DNA from: JBJELF01 sp051879015
Lineage (GTDB): Bacteria; Bacillota; Clostridia; Lachnospirales; Lachnospiraceae
Length of the DNA: 10,433 nt
Assembly: GCA_051879015.1 (NCBI GenBank)
Contig: JBJELF010000113.1
Location: 1-10,433, forward strand
Direction of reading: 5' to 3'
The first letter of the stretch is position 1. Each line of letters opens with the position of its first letter. A model generated the notes under the pieces. The model saw only the letters and a program-made list of their open reading frames with translations. It had not been told where the DNA came from and did no database searches. Below are positions 1 through 7,615 of the stretch, one piece after another. A program made the position numbers and the translations under genes.

Positions 1-37
1 AAAAGCACCCACTACAGCAATCTGAAACATTAAAATT

Positions 38-1051
38 TCATAGACATAATTGTTTTGCCATTGCTTCCATTTCTTGAATCATATCTCTCGTCACTTCTTC
101 ATTTGTCTTCAAATTGGACTCGTCACACCAGATACAAAACATCGCTCCCTCTGGTTGAGCAAAGTACTGTTTTCCGGGGAATTGCTGCACTGAAAAATTT
201 TTAAAATCTGGATGCTGAGTTGGTTTTTGTACATTTCCCTCATGTTTTAACACATAATACCATTCTCCATTGCAATTAATCATATCATGCCCCTTGGAAG
301 CAATCGTATCTACCGCAGCACACCAAAAATCACACCAACCTTTTCCCCAATAATATACTTGAATCGCTGGATTGATTTGCATATTAATATCTTCATTATA
401 ATAAAATCCATCATTAAAAGCTCTTGGTGTCATGCCAGCATCTAAAATAATCTGAGCAGCACGATTCAAAAACTCTACAAATTTGTCATAGTTACCTTCA
501 GCAAGCAGCTGATTAAATCCTAGACCACCTAAATTATAGATATCATTCGCATACTCATCTCCACCAAAACAGAAATAACGGCATCCTTTTTGTGCAAAAT
601 AATCCACATATTTTTTCAATAGTTCCAAACCAAATTTCACGGAATCGGCATCTGTCACCGCTAAAGAATTCATTGAAACTTTTCCCTCAGAAGTCCAACG
701 ATACGATGGGTTAATATACAGAGCAGTATTCATATGTCCTGGCATATTCAACAGAGGAACAATTTCAATATCTAACCCTGCTGCATATGCAAGAATAGCA
801 TCCATTTCTTCTTCTGTCAAAAAAGAGCTATCTTCATTATAAGCTAAGTTTCCAGCTTTTACTGCTTCTTTCACTGCTTCACTTGTTTGATGATCCATTG
901 CCATGTCATTTAACAAAAATCGTAAACCATCATTACCAAAAGCTAACTGCAATTGATTGTAACCACTTTTTTTCATGGCATCTAATATCAATTTGATATT
1001 CCCCAGTGAAAAATACTTACGTCCTGCATCTAAATGTAAAATTTTATCCAT
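38..1051 (-). CDS. Family 20 glycoside hydrolase, beta-N-acetylhexosaminidase-like, cytoplasmic
   Basis: This 337-residue protein is probably a single-domain GH20 TIM barrel of the dispersin B type, removing terminal beta-linked N-acetylhexosamine by substrate-assisted catalysis. Seen in the sequence: the opening LDAGRKYFS resembles the family's first strand with its sugar-binding Arg (R11); NMPGH near 103-106 is a conserved loop; GGDE at 163-166 supplies the catalytic Asp165-Glu166 pair; YYW (235) and IW (308) fit the aromatic pocket. There is no signal peptide, so it should act in the cytoplasm on imported or recycled amino sugars. The usual IWNDG-like motif reads AFNDG (211-215), losing one aromatic residue, so substrate preference may differ. 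I chose ATG at 1051 because GGGAGG lies 9 bases upstream; in-frame TTG (1081) and ATG (1069) lack such a site. It follows clpB by 45 bases with no terminator. The family is fairly sure, the exact substrate is not. Confidence 0.8.
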   Translation of the reverse strand: MDKILHLDAGRKYFSLGNIKLILDAMKKSGYNQLQLAFGNDGLRFLLNDMAMDHQTSEAVKEAVKAGNLAYNEDSSFLTEEEMDAILAYAAGLDIEIVPLLNMPGHMNTALYINPSYRWTSEGKVSMNSLAVTDADSVKFGLELLKKYVDYFAQKGCRYFCFGGDEYANDIYNLGGLGFNQLLAEGNYDKFVEFLNRAAQIILDAGMTPRAFNDGFYYNEDINMQINPAIQVYYWGKGWCDFWCAAVDTIASKGHDMINCNGEWYYVLKHEGNVQKPTQHPDFKNFSVQQFPGKQYFAQPEGAMFCIWCDESNLKTNEEVTRDMIQEMEAMAKQLCL

Positions 1052-1060
1052 CCCTTTTAT

Positions 1061-1066
1061 CCTCCC
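1061..1066 (-). promoter_or_regulatory. Ribosome binding site of the GH20 gene
   Basis: GGGAGG on the minus strand lies 9 bases before the ATG at 1051. It decides the start over the longer reading frame beginning with TTG at 1081, whose extra ten residues do not resemble the family. Confidence 0.7.
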
Positions 1067-1096
1067 CATAAATACTATCAAGAAATTTGCATCCGT

Positions 1097-3685
1097 TTAC
1101 TCATCTTTGACAGTTGCCTGTAATTTTTCATCGAAGTAGTCAATCAAAATCACATCTTCTGTACCTACAATGCCTCGCAAAATTAATTTTGCTGCCAATG
1201 TTTCTACATATTTCTGCAGATAACGCTTCATCGGTCTTGCACCATAAATTGGGTCATAACCTTGTTCAATGATATGATCTTTCGCACGCTGCGTCAGCTC
1301 AATGGCCAATTCTTTATCCTCCAGACGTTTGTTGACATCGGCAATCTGTAAATCAATAATATGTGCAATATTGTCTTTTGTCAACGGCTTAAACAAAATT
1401 GTTTCATCTAATCGATTCAAAAACTCTGGGCGGAAATGCATTCTCAGCTCATTCATAACTTGTTTTTCTGCCTCTGGCAAAATATTACCCTCCGAATCAA
1501 TGCCATCTAACAGATAATTAGCACCAATATTAGAAGTCATAATCAGAATGGTATTTTTAAAATCAACGGTTCTTCCTTGAGAATCGGTGATACGTCCATC
1601 ATCCAAAACCTGCAGCAGTATATTAAAGACATCCGGATGAGCCTTTTCTACCTCATCAAACAGTACCACACAGTACGGCTTTCTTCGAACGGCTTCGGTT
1701 AGCTGACCACCCTCATCATATCCCACATATCCTGGAGGAGCTCCAATCAGGCGAGATACGGCATGTTTCTCCATATACTCACTCATATCAATTCGCACCA
1801 TATTGTTCTCATCATCAAACAGATTAGCTGCCAGTGCCTTAGCAAGCTCGGTCTTACCTACACCAGTTGGTCCCAAAAACAGGAAAGAGCCGATTGGTTT
1901 TGTCGGGTCTTTGATGCCCGCCTTAGAACGAATAATTGCCTCGGTTACATGAGTAACAGCGTCATCCTGTCCGACAACACGCTGATGAAGTGCATCATCC
2001 AAATGCAGAGTCTTACTGCGTTCACTCTCATTTAACTTTGTAACTGGAATTCCTGTCCAACGAGAAATAATTCGGCAAATTTCTTCCTCAGTTACTGCCT
2101 CAGATACCAAAGATAAATCCTGACCCTTAACTTTCTCTTCCTCTATCTGGAGCTGCTTCTGCAATTGCGGCAGCTTACCATACTGCAGCTCTGCTGCCTT
2201 ATTCAAATCATAATCCTGCTGTGCCGCCTGAATCTGGCGATTTACCTCCTCAATTTCTTCTCTCAAATGACTCAGACGGTCAACAGAAGATTTCTCATTT
2301 TCCCACTGTGCCTTCTTGTTGTTGAAGGTGTCACGCAGATTTGCCAGCTCACTCTGCAATTCCTGTAAACGCTCCTGACTCAATCGGTCAGTCTCCTTCT
2401 TTAAGGCAGCCTCCTCAATTTCCATCTGCATCACTTTTCTGCGAAGCTCATCCAGCTCAGCTGGCATAGAGTCCATCTCTGTCTTAATCATTGCACAGGC
2501 CTCATCTACCAAGTCAATCGCTTTATCTGGCAGAAAACGGTCAGAAATGTAACGGTTAGACAGCATCGCAGCCGAAACCAATGCGGAATCTGTAATCTTT
2601 ACTCCATGATAAACCTCATAGCGCTCTTTTAATCCACGCAGAATGGAAATCGTATCTTCCACGGTCGGCTCATCCACCAAGACTGGCTGAAAACGACGTT
2701 CCAGTGCTGGATCTTTTTCAATATACTTGCGGTACTCATCCAATGTGGTGGCACCGATACAGTGAAGCTCACCTCTTGCCAGCATTGGCTTAAGCATATT
2801 ACCTGCATCCATAGCGCCATCAGTCTTGCCCGCTCCGACAATCAGATGAAGCTCATCCACAAAAAGAATAATCTGACCTTCACTCTTTTTCACTTCCTCC
2901 AGCACTGCCTTCAGACGTTCCTCAAATTCGCCGCGATATTTGGCACCTGCAACCAAAGCACCCATATCCAAAGAGAAGATTTTTTTGTCCTTCAATCCCT
3001 CTGGCACATCACCTCGCACAATACGCTGCGCTAAGCCCTCAACAACTGCGGTTTTACCGACACCAGGCTCACCAATCAAGACTGGATTGTTTTTGGTCTT
3101 TCGAGAAAGAATACGAATGACATTGCGAATCTCACCGTCCCTGCCAATCACTGGATCCAACTTTTGGTTTCTAGCCTTCTCTACCAAATCTTCGCCATAT
3201 TTTACCAAAGTATCATAGGTTGCCTCTGGATTATCACTGACTACGCGCTGATTGCCGCGCACGGTGGACAGTGCTTGCAGAAATCGTTCTCTTGTGATAC
3301 CATACTCTTTGAGAATCTCCTTCATGGTTCGGCTTGGCTGCTTGATAATAGACAACATCAAATGTTCCACAGAAACATATTCGTCTCCCATAGCCTTTGC
3401 CTCATCCTCGGCACTGGTCAAAACTTTATTTAAATCTTGTGTCATGTAAAGCTTGCCGCCTTGTACCTTTGGCTTTTTGTTAATTTCTTGCTCTACACGA
3501 TTAACTAAGTAAGGCAGTTGAATTTCCATCTTGGTCACTAACTTACCAATCAGACCATCTTCCTGCTCCAACAAAGCCAATAACAAATGTTCCTGATCAA
3601 CCTCAGGGTTTCCGTAGTCATATCCGTACTTTTCGCACTGACTGACTGCTTCCATTGATTTTTGTGTAAATTTATTGATATTCAT
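1097..3685 (-). CDS. clpB: ATP-dependent protein disaggregase ClpB
   Basis: ClpB is a hexameric cytoplasmic AAA+ chaperone that threads aggregated proteins through its pore and works with DnaK. The 862 residues match the family's usual 857-865. Domains in order: a Clp N domain with two repeats (about 1-145); first ATPase domain with Walker A GEPGVGKT (205-212) and Walker B ILFVDE (273-278); a long coiled-coil middle domain (about 405-525) rich in Glu, Gln and Lys, which separates ClpB from ClpC and ClpA; second ATPase domain with Walker A GPTGVGKT (605-612), Walker B VVLFDE (673-678) and arginines in FRPEFLNRLDE (751-761). Both ATPase sites look intact. ATG at 3685 is chosen because GGAGG lies 5 bases upstream and MNINKFT matches ClpB N termini. 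The frame runs open to 3730 but passes through a leader hairpin. I see neither a CIRCE element nor CtsR heptads upstream. Confidence 0.97.
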   Translation of the reverse strand: MNINKFTQKSMEAVSQCEKYGYDYGNPEVDQEHLLLALLEQEDGLIGKLVTKMEIQLPYLVNRVEQEINKKPKVQGGKLYMTQDLNKVLTSAEDEAKAMGDEYVSVEHLMLSIIKQPSRTMKEILKEYGITRERFLQALSTVRGNQRVVSDNPEATYDTLVKYGEDLVEKARNQKLDPVIGRDGEIRNVIRILSRKTKNNPVLIGEPGVGKTAVVEGLAQRIVRGDVPEGLKDKKIFSLDMGALVAGAKYRGEFEERLKAVLEEVKKSEGQIILFVDELHLIVGAGKTDGAMDAGNMLKPMLARGELHCIGATTLDEYRKYIEKDPALERRFQPVLVDEPTVEDTISILRGLKERYEVYHGVKITDSALVSAAMLSNRYISDRFLPDKAIDLVDEACAMIKTEMDSMPAELDELRRKVMQMEIEEAALKKETDRLSQERLQELQSELANLRDTFNNKKAQWENEKSSVDRLSHLREEIEEVNRQIQAAQQDYDLNKAAELQYGKLPQLQKQLQIEEEKVKGQDLSLVSEAVTEEEICRIISRWTGIPVTKLNESERSKTLHLDDALHQRVVGQDDAVTHVTEAIIRSKAGIKDPTKPIGSFLFLGPTGVGKTELAKALAANLFDDENNMVRIDMSEYMEKHAVSRLIGAPPGYVGYDEGGQLTEAVRRKPYCVVLFDEVEKAHPDVFNILLQVLDDGRITDSQGRTVDFKNTILIMTSNIGANYLLDGIDSEGNILPEAEKQVMNELRMHFRPEFLNRLDETILFKPLTKDNIAHIIDLQIADVNKRLEDKELAIELTQRAKDHIIEQGYDPIYGARPMKRYLQKYVETLAAKLILRGIVGTEDVILIDYFDEKLQATVKDE

Positions 3686-3690
3686 AAAAC

Positions 3691-3695
3691 CCTCC
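3691..3695 (-). promoter_or_regulatory. Ribosome binding site of clpB
   Basis: GGAGG on the minus strand lies 5 bases before ATG 3685. Other in-frame ATGs at 3730, 3712 and 3697 have no well-placed purine-rich site, so this sets the start. Confidence 0.75.
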
Positions 3696-3700
3696 ATCCT

Positions 3701-3718
3701 GCCGCCTGCCATGGCGGC
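3701..3718 (-). promoter_or_regulatory. GC-rich hairpin in the clpB leader
   Basis: In the clpB transcript GCCGCC (3718-3713) and GGCGGC (3706-3701) form a perfect six-pair all-GC stem with a six-base AUGGCA loop. It ends five bases before the GGAGG ribosome binding site and sits in an otherwise AT-rich leader. No U-run follows, so it is not an intrinsic terminator. It may affect translation or message stability; the structure is seen, the role is inferred. Confidence 0.5.
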
Positions 3719-3724
3719 GCATCT

Positions 3725-3760
3725 AATCATAGGACAATCATCAAATCACTGATTGAATCA
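3725..3760. repeat. Cluster of AATCA/TGATT units in the clpB leader
   Basis: AATCA occurs at 3725-3729, 3736-3740, 3744-3748 and 3756-3760, with TGATT at 3750-3754. Together they create an inverted repeat CAATCA-N9-TGATTG (3735-3755) and a short palindrome TGATTGAATCA (3750-3760). The cluster lies downstream of the predicted clpB promoter, where a repressor could bind. It does not match CIRCE (longer arms of different sequence) or CtsR sites. The function is unknown. Confidence 0.35.
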
Positions 3761-3801
3761 TGCCATAATAGGTTTTTATTTGTTCTACTTCTTGTATAAC
3801 A

Positions 3802-3829
3802 AATATACCACATTTTCTCGAATTGTAAA
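3802..3829 (-). promoter_or_regulatory. Sigma-A-like promoter of clpB
   Basis: On the minus strand TTTACA (3829-3824) and TATATT (3807-3802) are separated by 16 bases. Transcription would start near 3795 and give a leader of about 110 bases. Each hexamer is close to consensus. No other minus-strand pair in the divergent spacer is as good. Confidence 0.55.
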
Positions 3830-3867
3830 GAGGTATTTTCAAAAAAAGTTTGTAAAATTTGTGAACA

Positions 3868-3874
3868 AAAGGAG
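3868..3874 (+). promoter_or_regulatory. Ribosome binding site of tmcAL
   Basis: AAAGGAG lies 6 bases before ATG 3881 and supports that start. Confidence 0.75.
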
Positions 3875-3880
3875 TCTATC

Positions 3881-5122
3881 ATGAAAATTGCCGCCGTCAT
3901 CACCGAATATAATCCATTTCACAATGGTCATCTTTATCATTTACAGGAATCACGCCGTCTCACTCAAGCAGACTTTCTTATTGTCCTAATGAGCGGCAAT
4001 TTTGTCCAGCGAGGTGAACCTGCCCTCATTGACAAATACACTCGCACTCGCATGGCTTTGCAGTCAGGTGCCGATTTAGTCATTGAATTACCCGTTCCTT
4101 ATGCGACAGGCAGCGGAGAATTTTTTGCCTCTGGTGCCATCTCCCTGCTGTACCAGCTAAACTGTGTAGACTTCCTCTGCTTTGGAAGTGAATCTGGCAA
4201 TTTAAATGAGTTAAACATGATTGCTCAGATTCTATCCGAAGAGCCAGAGGAGTTTTCTGCCCTCTTAAATCAATTTCAAAAACAGGGAGCCTCCTTTCCT
4301 GTCGCCAGAGAAAAAGCCTTAATTTGTTATGGAAATCAATATCTGCATAACGATAACTTTCTCTCTTCTATTATAAAGGAACCCAATAATATTTTGGCCA
4401 TTGAATATCTCAAGGCATTGCAGCGCCTTCCCTGCGCCATCACCCCCATTACTATCAAGCGTATGGGAAATCATTATCACGATACCAACCTGCAATCCCC
4501 CTTTGTTTCCGCCTCTGGTCTTCGTGCAGCTATCTATGAAAAAACAGATATATCGGACCTAGCTGCCTCCATGCCATCAACTGTCTATGCACTCTTAACA
4601 GATTATCTATCTCGATATAGCTTTTTACAGGCGGATGATTTGTCCTCGATATTAAATTATAAAAAATTGATAGAAAATGATTACGAACTCTATTGGGATA
4701 TGTCAGAAGAATTATCTCATCGCCTGAAGAAAATTCAGCAAACTCCCATGACATTCTCCCAAACCTGTAGTTATTTAAAAACCAAGCAGTACACGTATTC
4801 TCGCATCAGCCGCTGTCTGCTCCATCTTATTCTGGATATCAAGCAGACTGATATTACTTTATGGACTCAAAAAGAATTTACTTCCTACGCCCGTATTCTG
4901 GGTTTTCGCAAGAGTGCCAGTCCTCTTTTGTATGAGCTCAAACAGAAAAGTACCCTTCCTCTCATCACAAAGACAGCGGCTGCAAAGTTAAACTCTGCCG
5001 CCGCTGCTCATTTATTTGAAAAAGATTTATGTGCTGCTCATATTTACAATCAATGTATATTTTCTAAATCTCATACAGACATAAAGCATGAGTGGAATCA
5101 TGGCATGGAAATTATTCCTTGA
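3881..5122 (+). CDS. tmcAL: tRNA(Met) cytidine acetate ligase TmcAL (YlbM family)
   Basis: TmcAL makes N4-acetylcytidine at the wobble base of elongator tRNA(Met), using ATP and acetate, and so helps the anticodon read AUG and not AUA. This follows from work on the Bacillus subtilis member (YlbM). The 413 residues are close to the 415 of that protein. Seen here: an N-terminal nucleotidyltransferase fold opening AAVITEYNPFHNGH with the HxGH motif at 14-17; SGNFVQRGEPALIDK around 39-53; EPNNILAIEYLKAL and RMGNHYHDT, both typical of the family; and a C-terminal GFRKSASPLL stretch. The start is ATG 3881, with AAAGGAG 6 bases upstream. The gene stands alone on the plus strand, divergent from clpB and convergent with metH. 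I could not identify a convincing promoter for it in the divergent spacer. Confidence 0.93.
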   Translation: MKIAAVITEYNPFHNGHLYHLQESRRLTQADFLIVLMSGNFVQRGEPALIDKYTRTRMALQSGADLVIELPVPYATGSGEFFASGAISLLYQLNCVDFLCFGSESGNLNELNMIAQILSEEPEEFSALLNQFQKQGASFPVAREKALICYGNQYLHNDNFLSSIIKEPNNILAIEYLKALQRLPCAITPITIKRMGNHYHDTNLQSPFVSASGLRAAIYEKTDISDLAASMPSTVYALLTDYLSRYSFLQADDLSSILNYKKLIENDYELYWDMSEELSHRLKKIQQTPMTFSQTCSYLKTKQYTYSRISRCLLHLILDIKQTDITLWTQKEFTSYARILGFRKSASPLLYELKQKSTLPLITKTAAAKLNSAAAAHLFEKDLCAAHIYNQCIFSKSHTDIKHEWNHGMEIIP

Positions 5123-5150
5123 ATGCCCATAAATACTATTGACGAGACTC
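5123..5150. other. Convergent spacer without a visible terminator
   Basis: Only 28 bases separate the stop codons of tmcAL and metH, and I see no GC-rich stem followed by a T-run on either strand. Transcripts may overlap into the opposing gene, or termination may depend on Rho or on signals inside the coding ends. Confidence 0.5.
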
Positions 5151-7589
5151 TCATACTAAAATTCCTGCCTCATGAAGTTTTTCGGCGTAGTTAACCGTCG
5201 CCATGGCATCCTTGCAGTATTTATCCGCATGGATGGCATCAGCATATTCCTGAGTTAAGACAGCACCTCCCACTACAATTTTACACCAAGGGGCTTTCTC
5301 ATGAAGTAACTTAATGGTAGATTCCATATTAACTACTGTGGTGGTCATCAATGCACTCAGGCCTGCCAGAGGAGCATGGTGCTCAAGGACGGCTTCCAAC
5401 ACCTTTTCCTCTGGTACATCTTTTCCCAAATCAATGACATTGTAATCATAATTTTCCAACAGCACCTTGACAATATTTTTTCCTATGTCATGAATATCTC
5501 CCCGCACTGTTGCCAAGACAATGGTTCCTTTCTTCGTCTGGGTATGTCCCTCTCTCTGCAAGGTTTCTTTGATGACCTCAAATGCAGTCTGTGCACAGTC
5601 AGCGCTCATCAATAATTGAGGCAAAAAAACAATACCTTTCTCAAAGGATTTGCCCACACGATCCAATGCCGGAATTAATTCTTTATTTATAATATCCATG
5701 GCCGGCGTCTCTTTCAGCATCGCTGCCGTATATTCTGCTGCTTTTTCCTTTAAACCTTTTTCAATAGCCGCTCCGAGAGAATCTACTGCACCTGCTGCAG
5801 GCTTTGCCGTCACCGATACCATTTGTATTTTTTCTGGAGTCAACGGTGCCGAATATTTACTCAGATAATTTTCAAAACGATCATCCAAACCTGACAAAGC
5901 TAAAAACGTATCATAAGCACGCATCATTGCTAACGAATTAGGATTGACAATACCTGCACTTAATCCTGCCTGCAACGCCATTACAAAAAAAGAGGCATTA
6001 ATATTTTCCCGCTGAGGAAGTCCAAAGGAAATGTTGGATACACCCAAAATGGTTTTTCCACCCATCTCTTTGCTGATATGACGCACTGTATCCAGCGTAG
6101 TCGCCGCCGAACTAGGGTCTGTACTGATTGTCATGGTCAGGGCATCAATTAAAATATCCTTCTTTGCAATGCCATACTCCTCAGCCTTTTTATAAATCTT
6201 CTCAGCGATTGCAATTCGTCCCTCTGCCGTGGCCGGAATTCCATCTTCATCAAGAGCCAAAGCGACCACCACACCGCCATACTTTTTCACAAGCGGAAAA
6301 ATTTCCTCCATCACTTCCTGTTTTCCGTTGACAGAGTTAATCAATGCCTTTCCATTATAAACCCGAAGAGCTGCCTCCATCACTTCCTTACTTGTAGTAT
6401 CAATCTGCAGCGGCACATCTAAAATAGCTTGAATTTCTTTTACGGCATGAACCATTGTCGCCTTCTCATCAATCTCTGGCAAACCTACATTGACATCCAA
6501 TACATGAGCACCATTCTCTTCCTGTGTCAAAGCTTCCTGCAAAATATACTCATAATTCTGTTCTCGCAGTGCTTGTTTAAATTTTTTCTTTCCGGTTGGA
6601 TTAATACGTTCACCCACAATTATAGGCTTTCTTCCAATCTCCACTGCCTGAGAGTAGGAAGAAACAACAGTTCGATACTTCTCGTTGACAGGCTTCGGTA
6701 CCTTATTTTTTGTGCGCTCTACCAAAACTCTGATATGCTTTGGTGTCGTACCACAGCAGCCGCCCAAAATGCGAGCGCCCAAATCTGCAATCTGTAGCAT
6801 CGTATCTGCAAATTCCTCCGGTCCCACATCATAGACCGTTTTGCCCTGCTCGCTTCTTGGCAGACCTGCATTTGGATTGACTATGACAGGAACGGAAGCC
6901 ACCTCCAACATACGCTTTACCATGGGAATCATCAAATCTGGTCCTAAACCGCAGTTGACACCAATAGCATCTACACCAAGCCCCTCCAACAGTGCAGTCA
7001 CAGACTCCGGGGTACCGCCCGTAAGCATTTTTCCATTTTCACTGAAAATTACTGTGGCCAGAATAGGTAAATCACTGTTTTCCTTCGCTGCCAACACGGC
7101 CGCCTTGAGCTCATACATATCAGACATTGTCTCAATCAAGATACAATCCGCTCCCGCTTTCACGCCAGCACATACAACCTCCGCATATAGATCAACTGCC
7201 TTCTCAAACTCTAAATCCCCCATAGGTTTCAGCAGTTTTCCAGTTGGTCCCATATCCAATGCCACATAGGCAGGATGGTCTGAGTCAGCACCTCGGCCAG
7301 CCAGAGCAACTGCCTTTTTTGCATTGAAAATGCCTGCCATTACAATTTCTTCCACACTGTAACTGCCATCTTTTCCCGTAAATTTTAATCCATTGGCTCC
7401 AAAAGTATTGGCATTGATAATGTCAGCTCCCGCCAGTGCATATTGCTGATGAAGCCATATTAATCGATCCGGATGTTCCAAATTCCAATTTTCTGGAAGT
7501 TCACCTGCCTGTAAACCCATCTCCTGCAAAATGGCACCTGTTCCGCCATCACAGTATACAAATCGATTCTCATTCCATATTTTTTTCAT
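5151..7589 (-). CDS. metH: Cobalamin-dependent methionine synthase, short form without reactivation domain
   Basis: This enzyme transfers the methyl group of methyl-tetrahydrofolate through cobalamin to homocysteine, giving methionine. The 812 residues hold, in order: a homocysteine-binding barrel (about 8-295) with zinc cysteines Cys213 (GVNCG) and Cys278-Cys279 (GGCCG); a pterin-binding barrel (about 322-580) with IIVGERINPTG, DVNVG and IDTTS; a cobalamin cap (about 605-685); and a Rossmann cobalamin domain (686-812) with GDIHDIGKN, where His700 is the lower cobalt ligand. The protein ends there, so the AdoMet-binding reactivation domain of the 1227-residue E. coli enzyme is absent. Such short forms are known in Thermotoga and Clostridia with a separate reactivating protein; none is in this window. 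The frame opens at GTG 7619, overlapping the metF stop by 4 bases. I prefer ATG 7589, since AAGGA lies 10 bases upstream; ATG 7595 is also possible. Confidence 0.93.
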   Translation of the reverse strand: MKKIWNENRFVYCDGGTGAILQEMGLQAGELPENWNLEHPDRLIWLHQQYALAGADIINANTFGANGLKFTGKDGSYSVEEIVMAGIFNAKKAVALAGRGADSDHPAYVALDMGPTGKLLKPMGDLEFEKAVDLYAEVVCAGVKAGADCILIETMSDMYELKAAVLAAKENSDLPILATVIFSENGKMLTGGTPESVTALLEGLGVDAIGVNCGLGPDLMIPMVKRMLEVASVPVIVNPNAGLPRSEQGKTVYDVGPEEFADTMLQIADLGARILGGCCGTTPKHIRVLVERTKNKVPKPVNEKYRTVVSSYSQAVEIGRKPIIVGERINPTGKKKFKQALREQNYEYILQEALTQEENGAHVLDVNVGLPEIDEKATMVHAVKEIQAILDVPLQIDTTSKEVMEAALRVYNGKALINSVNGKQEVMEEIFPLVKKYGGVVVALALDEDGIPATAEGRIAIAEKIYKKAEEYGIAKKDILIDALTMTISTDPSSAATTLDTVRHISKEMGGKTILGVSNISFGLPQRENINASFFVMALQAGLSAGIVNPNSLAMMRAYDTFLALSGLDDRFENYLSKYSAPLTPEKIQMVSVTAKPAAGAVDSLGAAIEKGLKEKAAEYTAAMLKETPAMDIINKELIPALDRVGKSFEKGIVFLPQLLMSADCAQTAFEVIKETLQREGHTQTKKGTIVLATVRGDIHDIGKNIVKVLLENYDYNVIDLGKDVPEEKVLEAVLEHHAPLAGLSALMTTTVVNMESTIKLLHEKAPWCKIVVGGAVLTQEYADAIHADKYCKDAMATVNYAEKLHEAGILV

Positions 7590-7599
7590 AATCATCTTT

Positions 7600-7604
7600 T
7601 CCTT
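7600..7604 (-). promoter_or_regulatory. Ribosome binding site of metH
   Basis: AAGGA on the minus strand lies 10 bases before ATG 7589 and 4 bases before ATG 7595. The GTG at 7619 has its nearest purine run (GAAGG) only one base away, which is too close. The site sits 12 bases beyond the metF stop, so the two genes are tightly coupled. Confidence 0.5.
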
Positions 7605-7615
7605 TTTTATCTCTG

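Noticed and set aside
1..30. Possible start of another minus-strand gene at ATG 30 (MFQIAVVGAF).
   Set aside because: Ten codons only, with no Shine-Dalgarno sequence upstream; too short to judge at the window edge.
3686..3730. N-terminal extension of ClpB by 15 residues from ATG 3730.
   Set aside because: It runs through the leader hairpin, has no ribosome binding site, and adds residues not typical of ClpB.
3792..3802. Short palindrome TTGTATAACAA next to the clpB -10.
   Set aside because: Four-base arms in AT-rich DNA are expected by chance and no known operator matches.
3831..3858. Plus-strand promoter for tmcAL with TAAAAT (3853-3858) or TATTTT (3834-3839) as -10.
   Set aside because: No acceptable -35 hexamer at 16-18 bases from either.
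1065..5139. A 14-base exact repeat CCCATAAATACTAT at 1065-1078 and 5126-5139, both in spacers.
   Set aside because: Flanks differ at once, and one chance 14-base match in about 10 kb of AT-rich DNA is not surprising.
6429..7269. Long plus-strand reading frames opposite metH (122 and 142 codons).
   Set aside because: Shadows of the conserved metH frame, without recognisable protein features.
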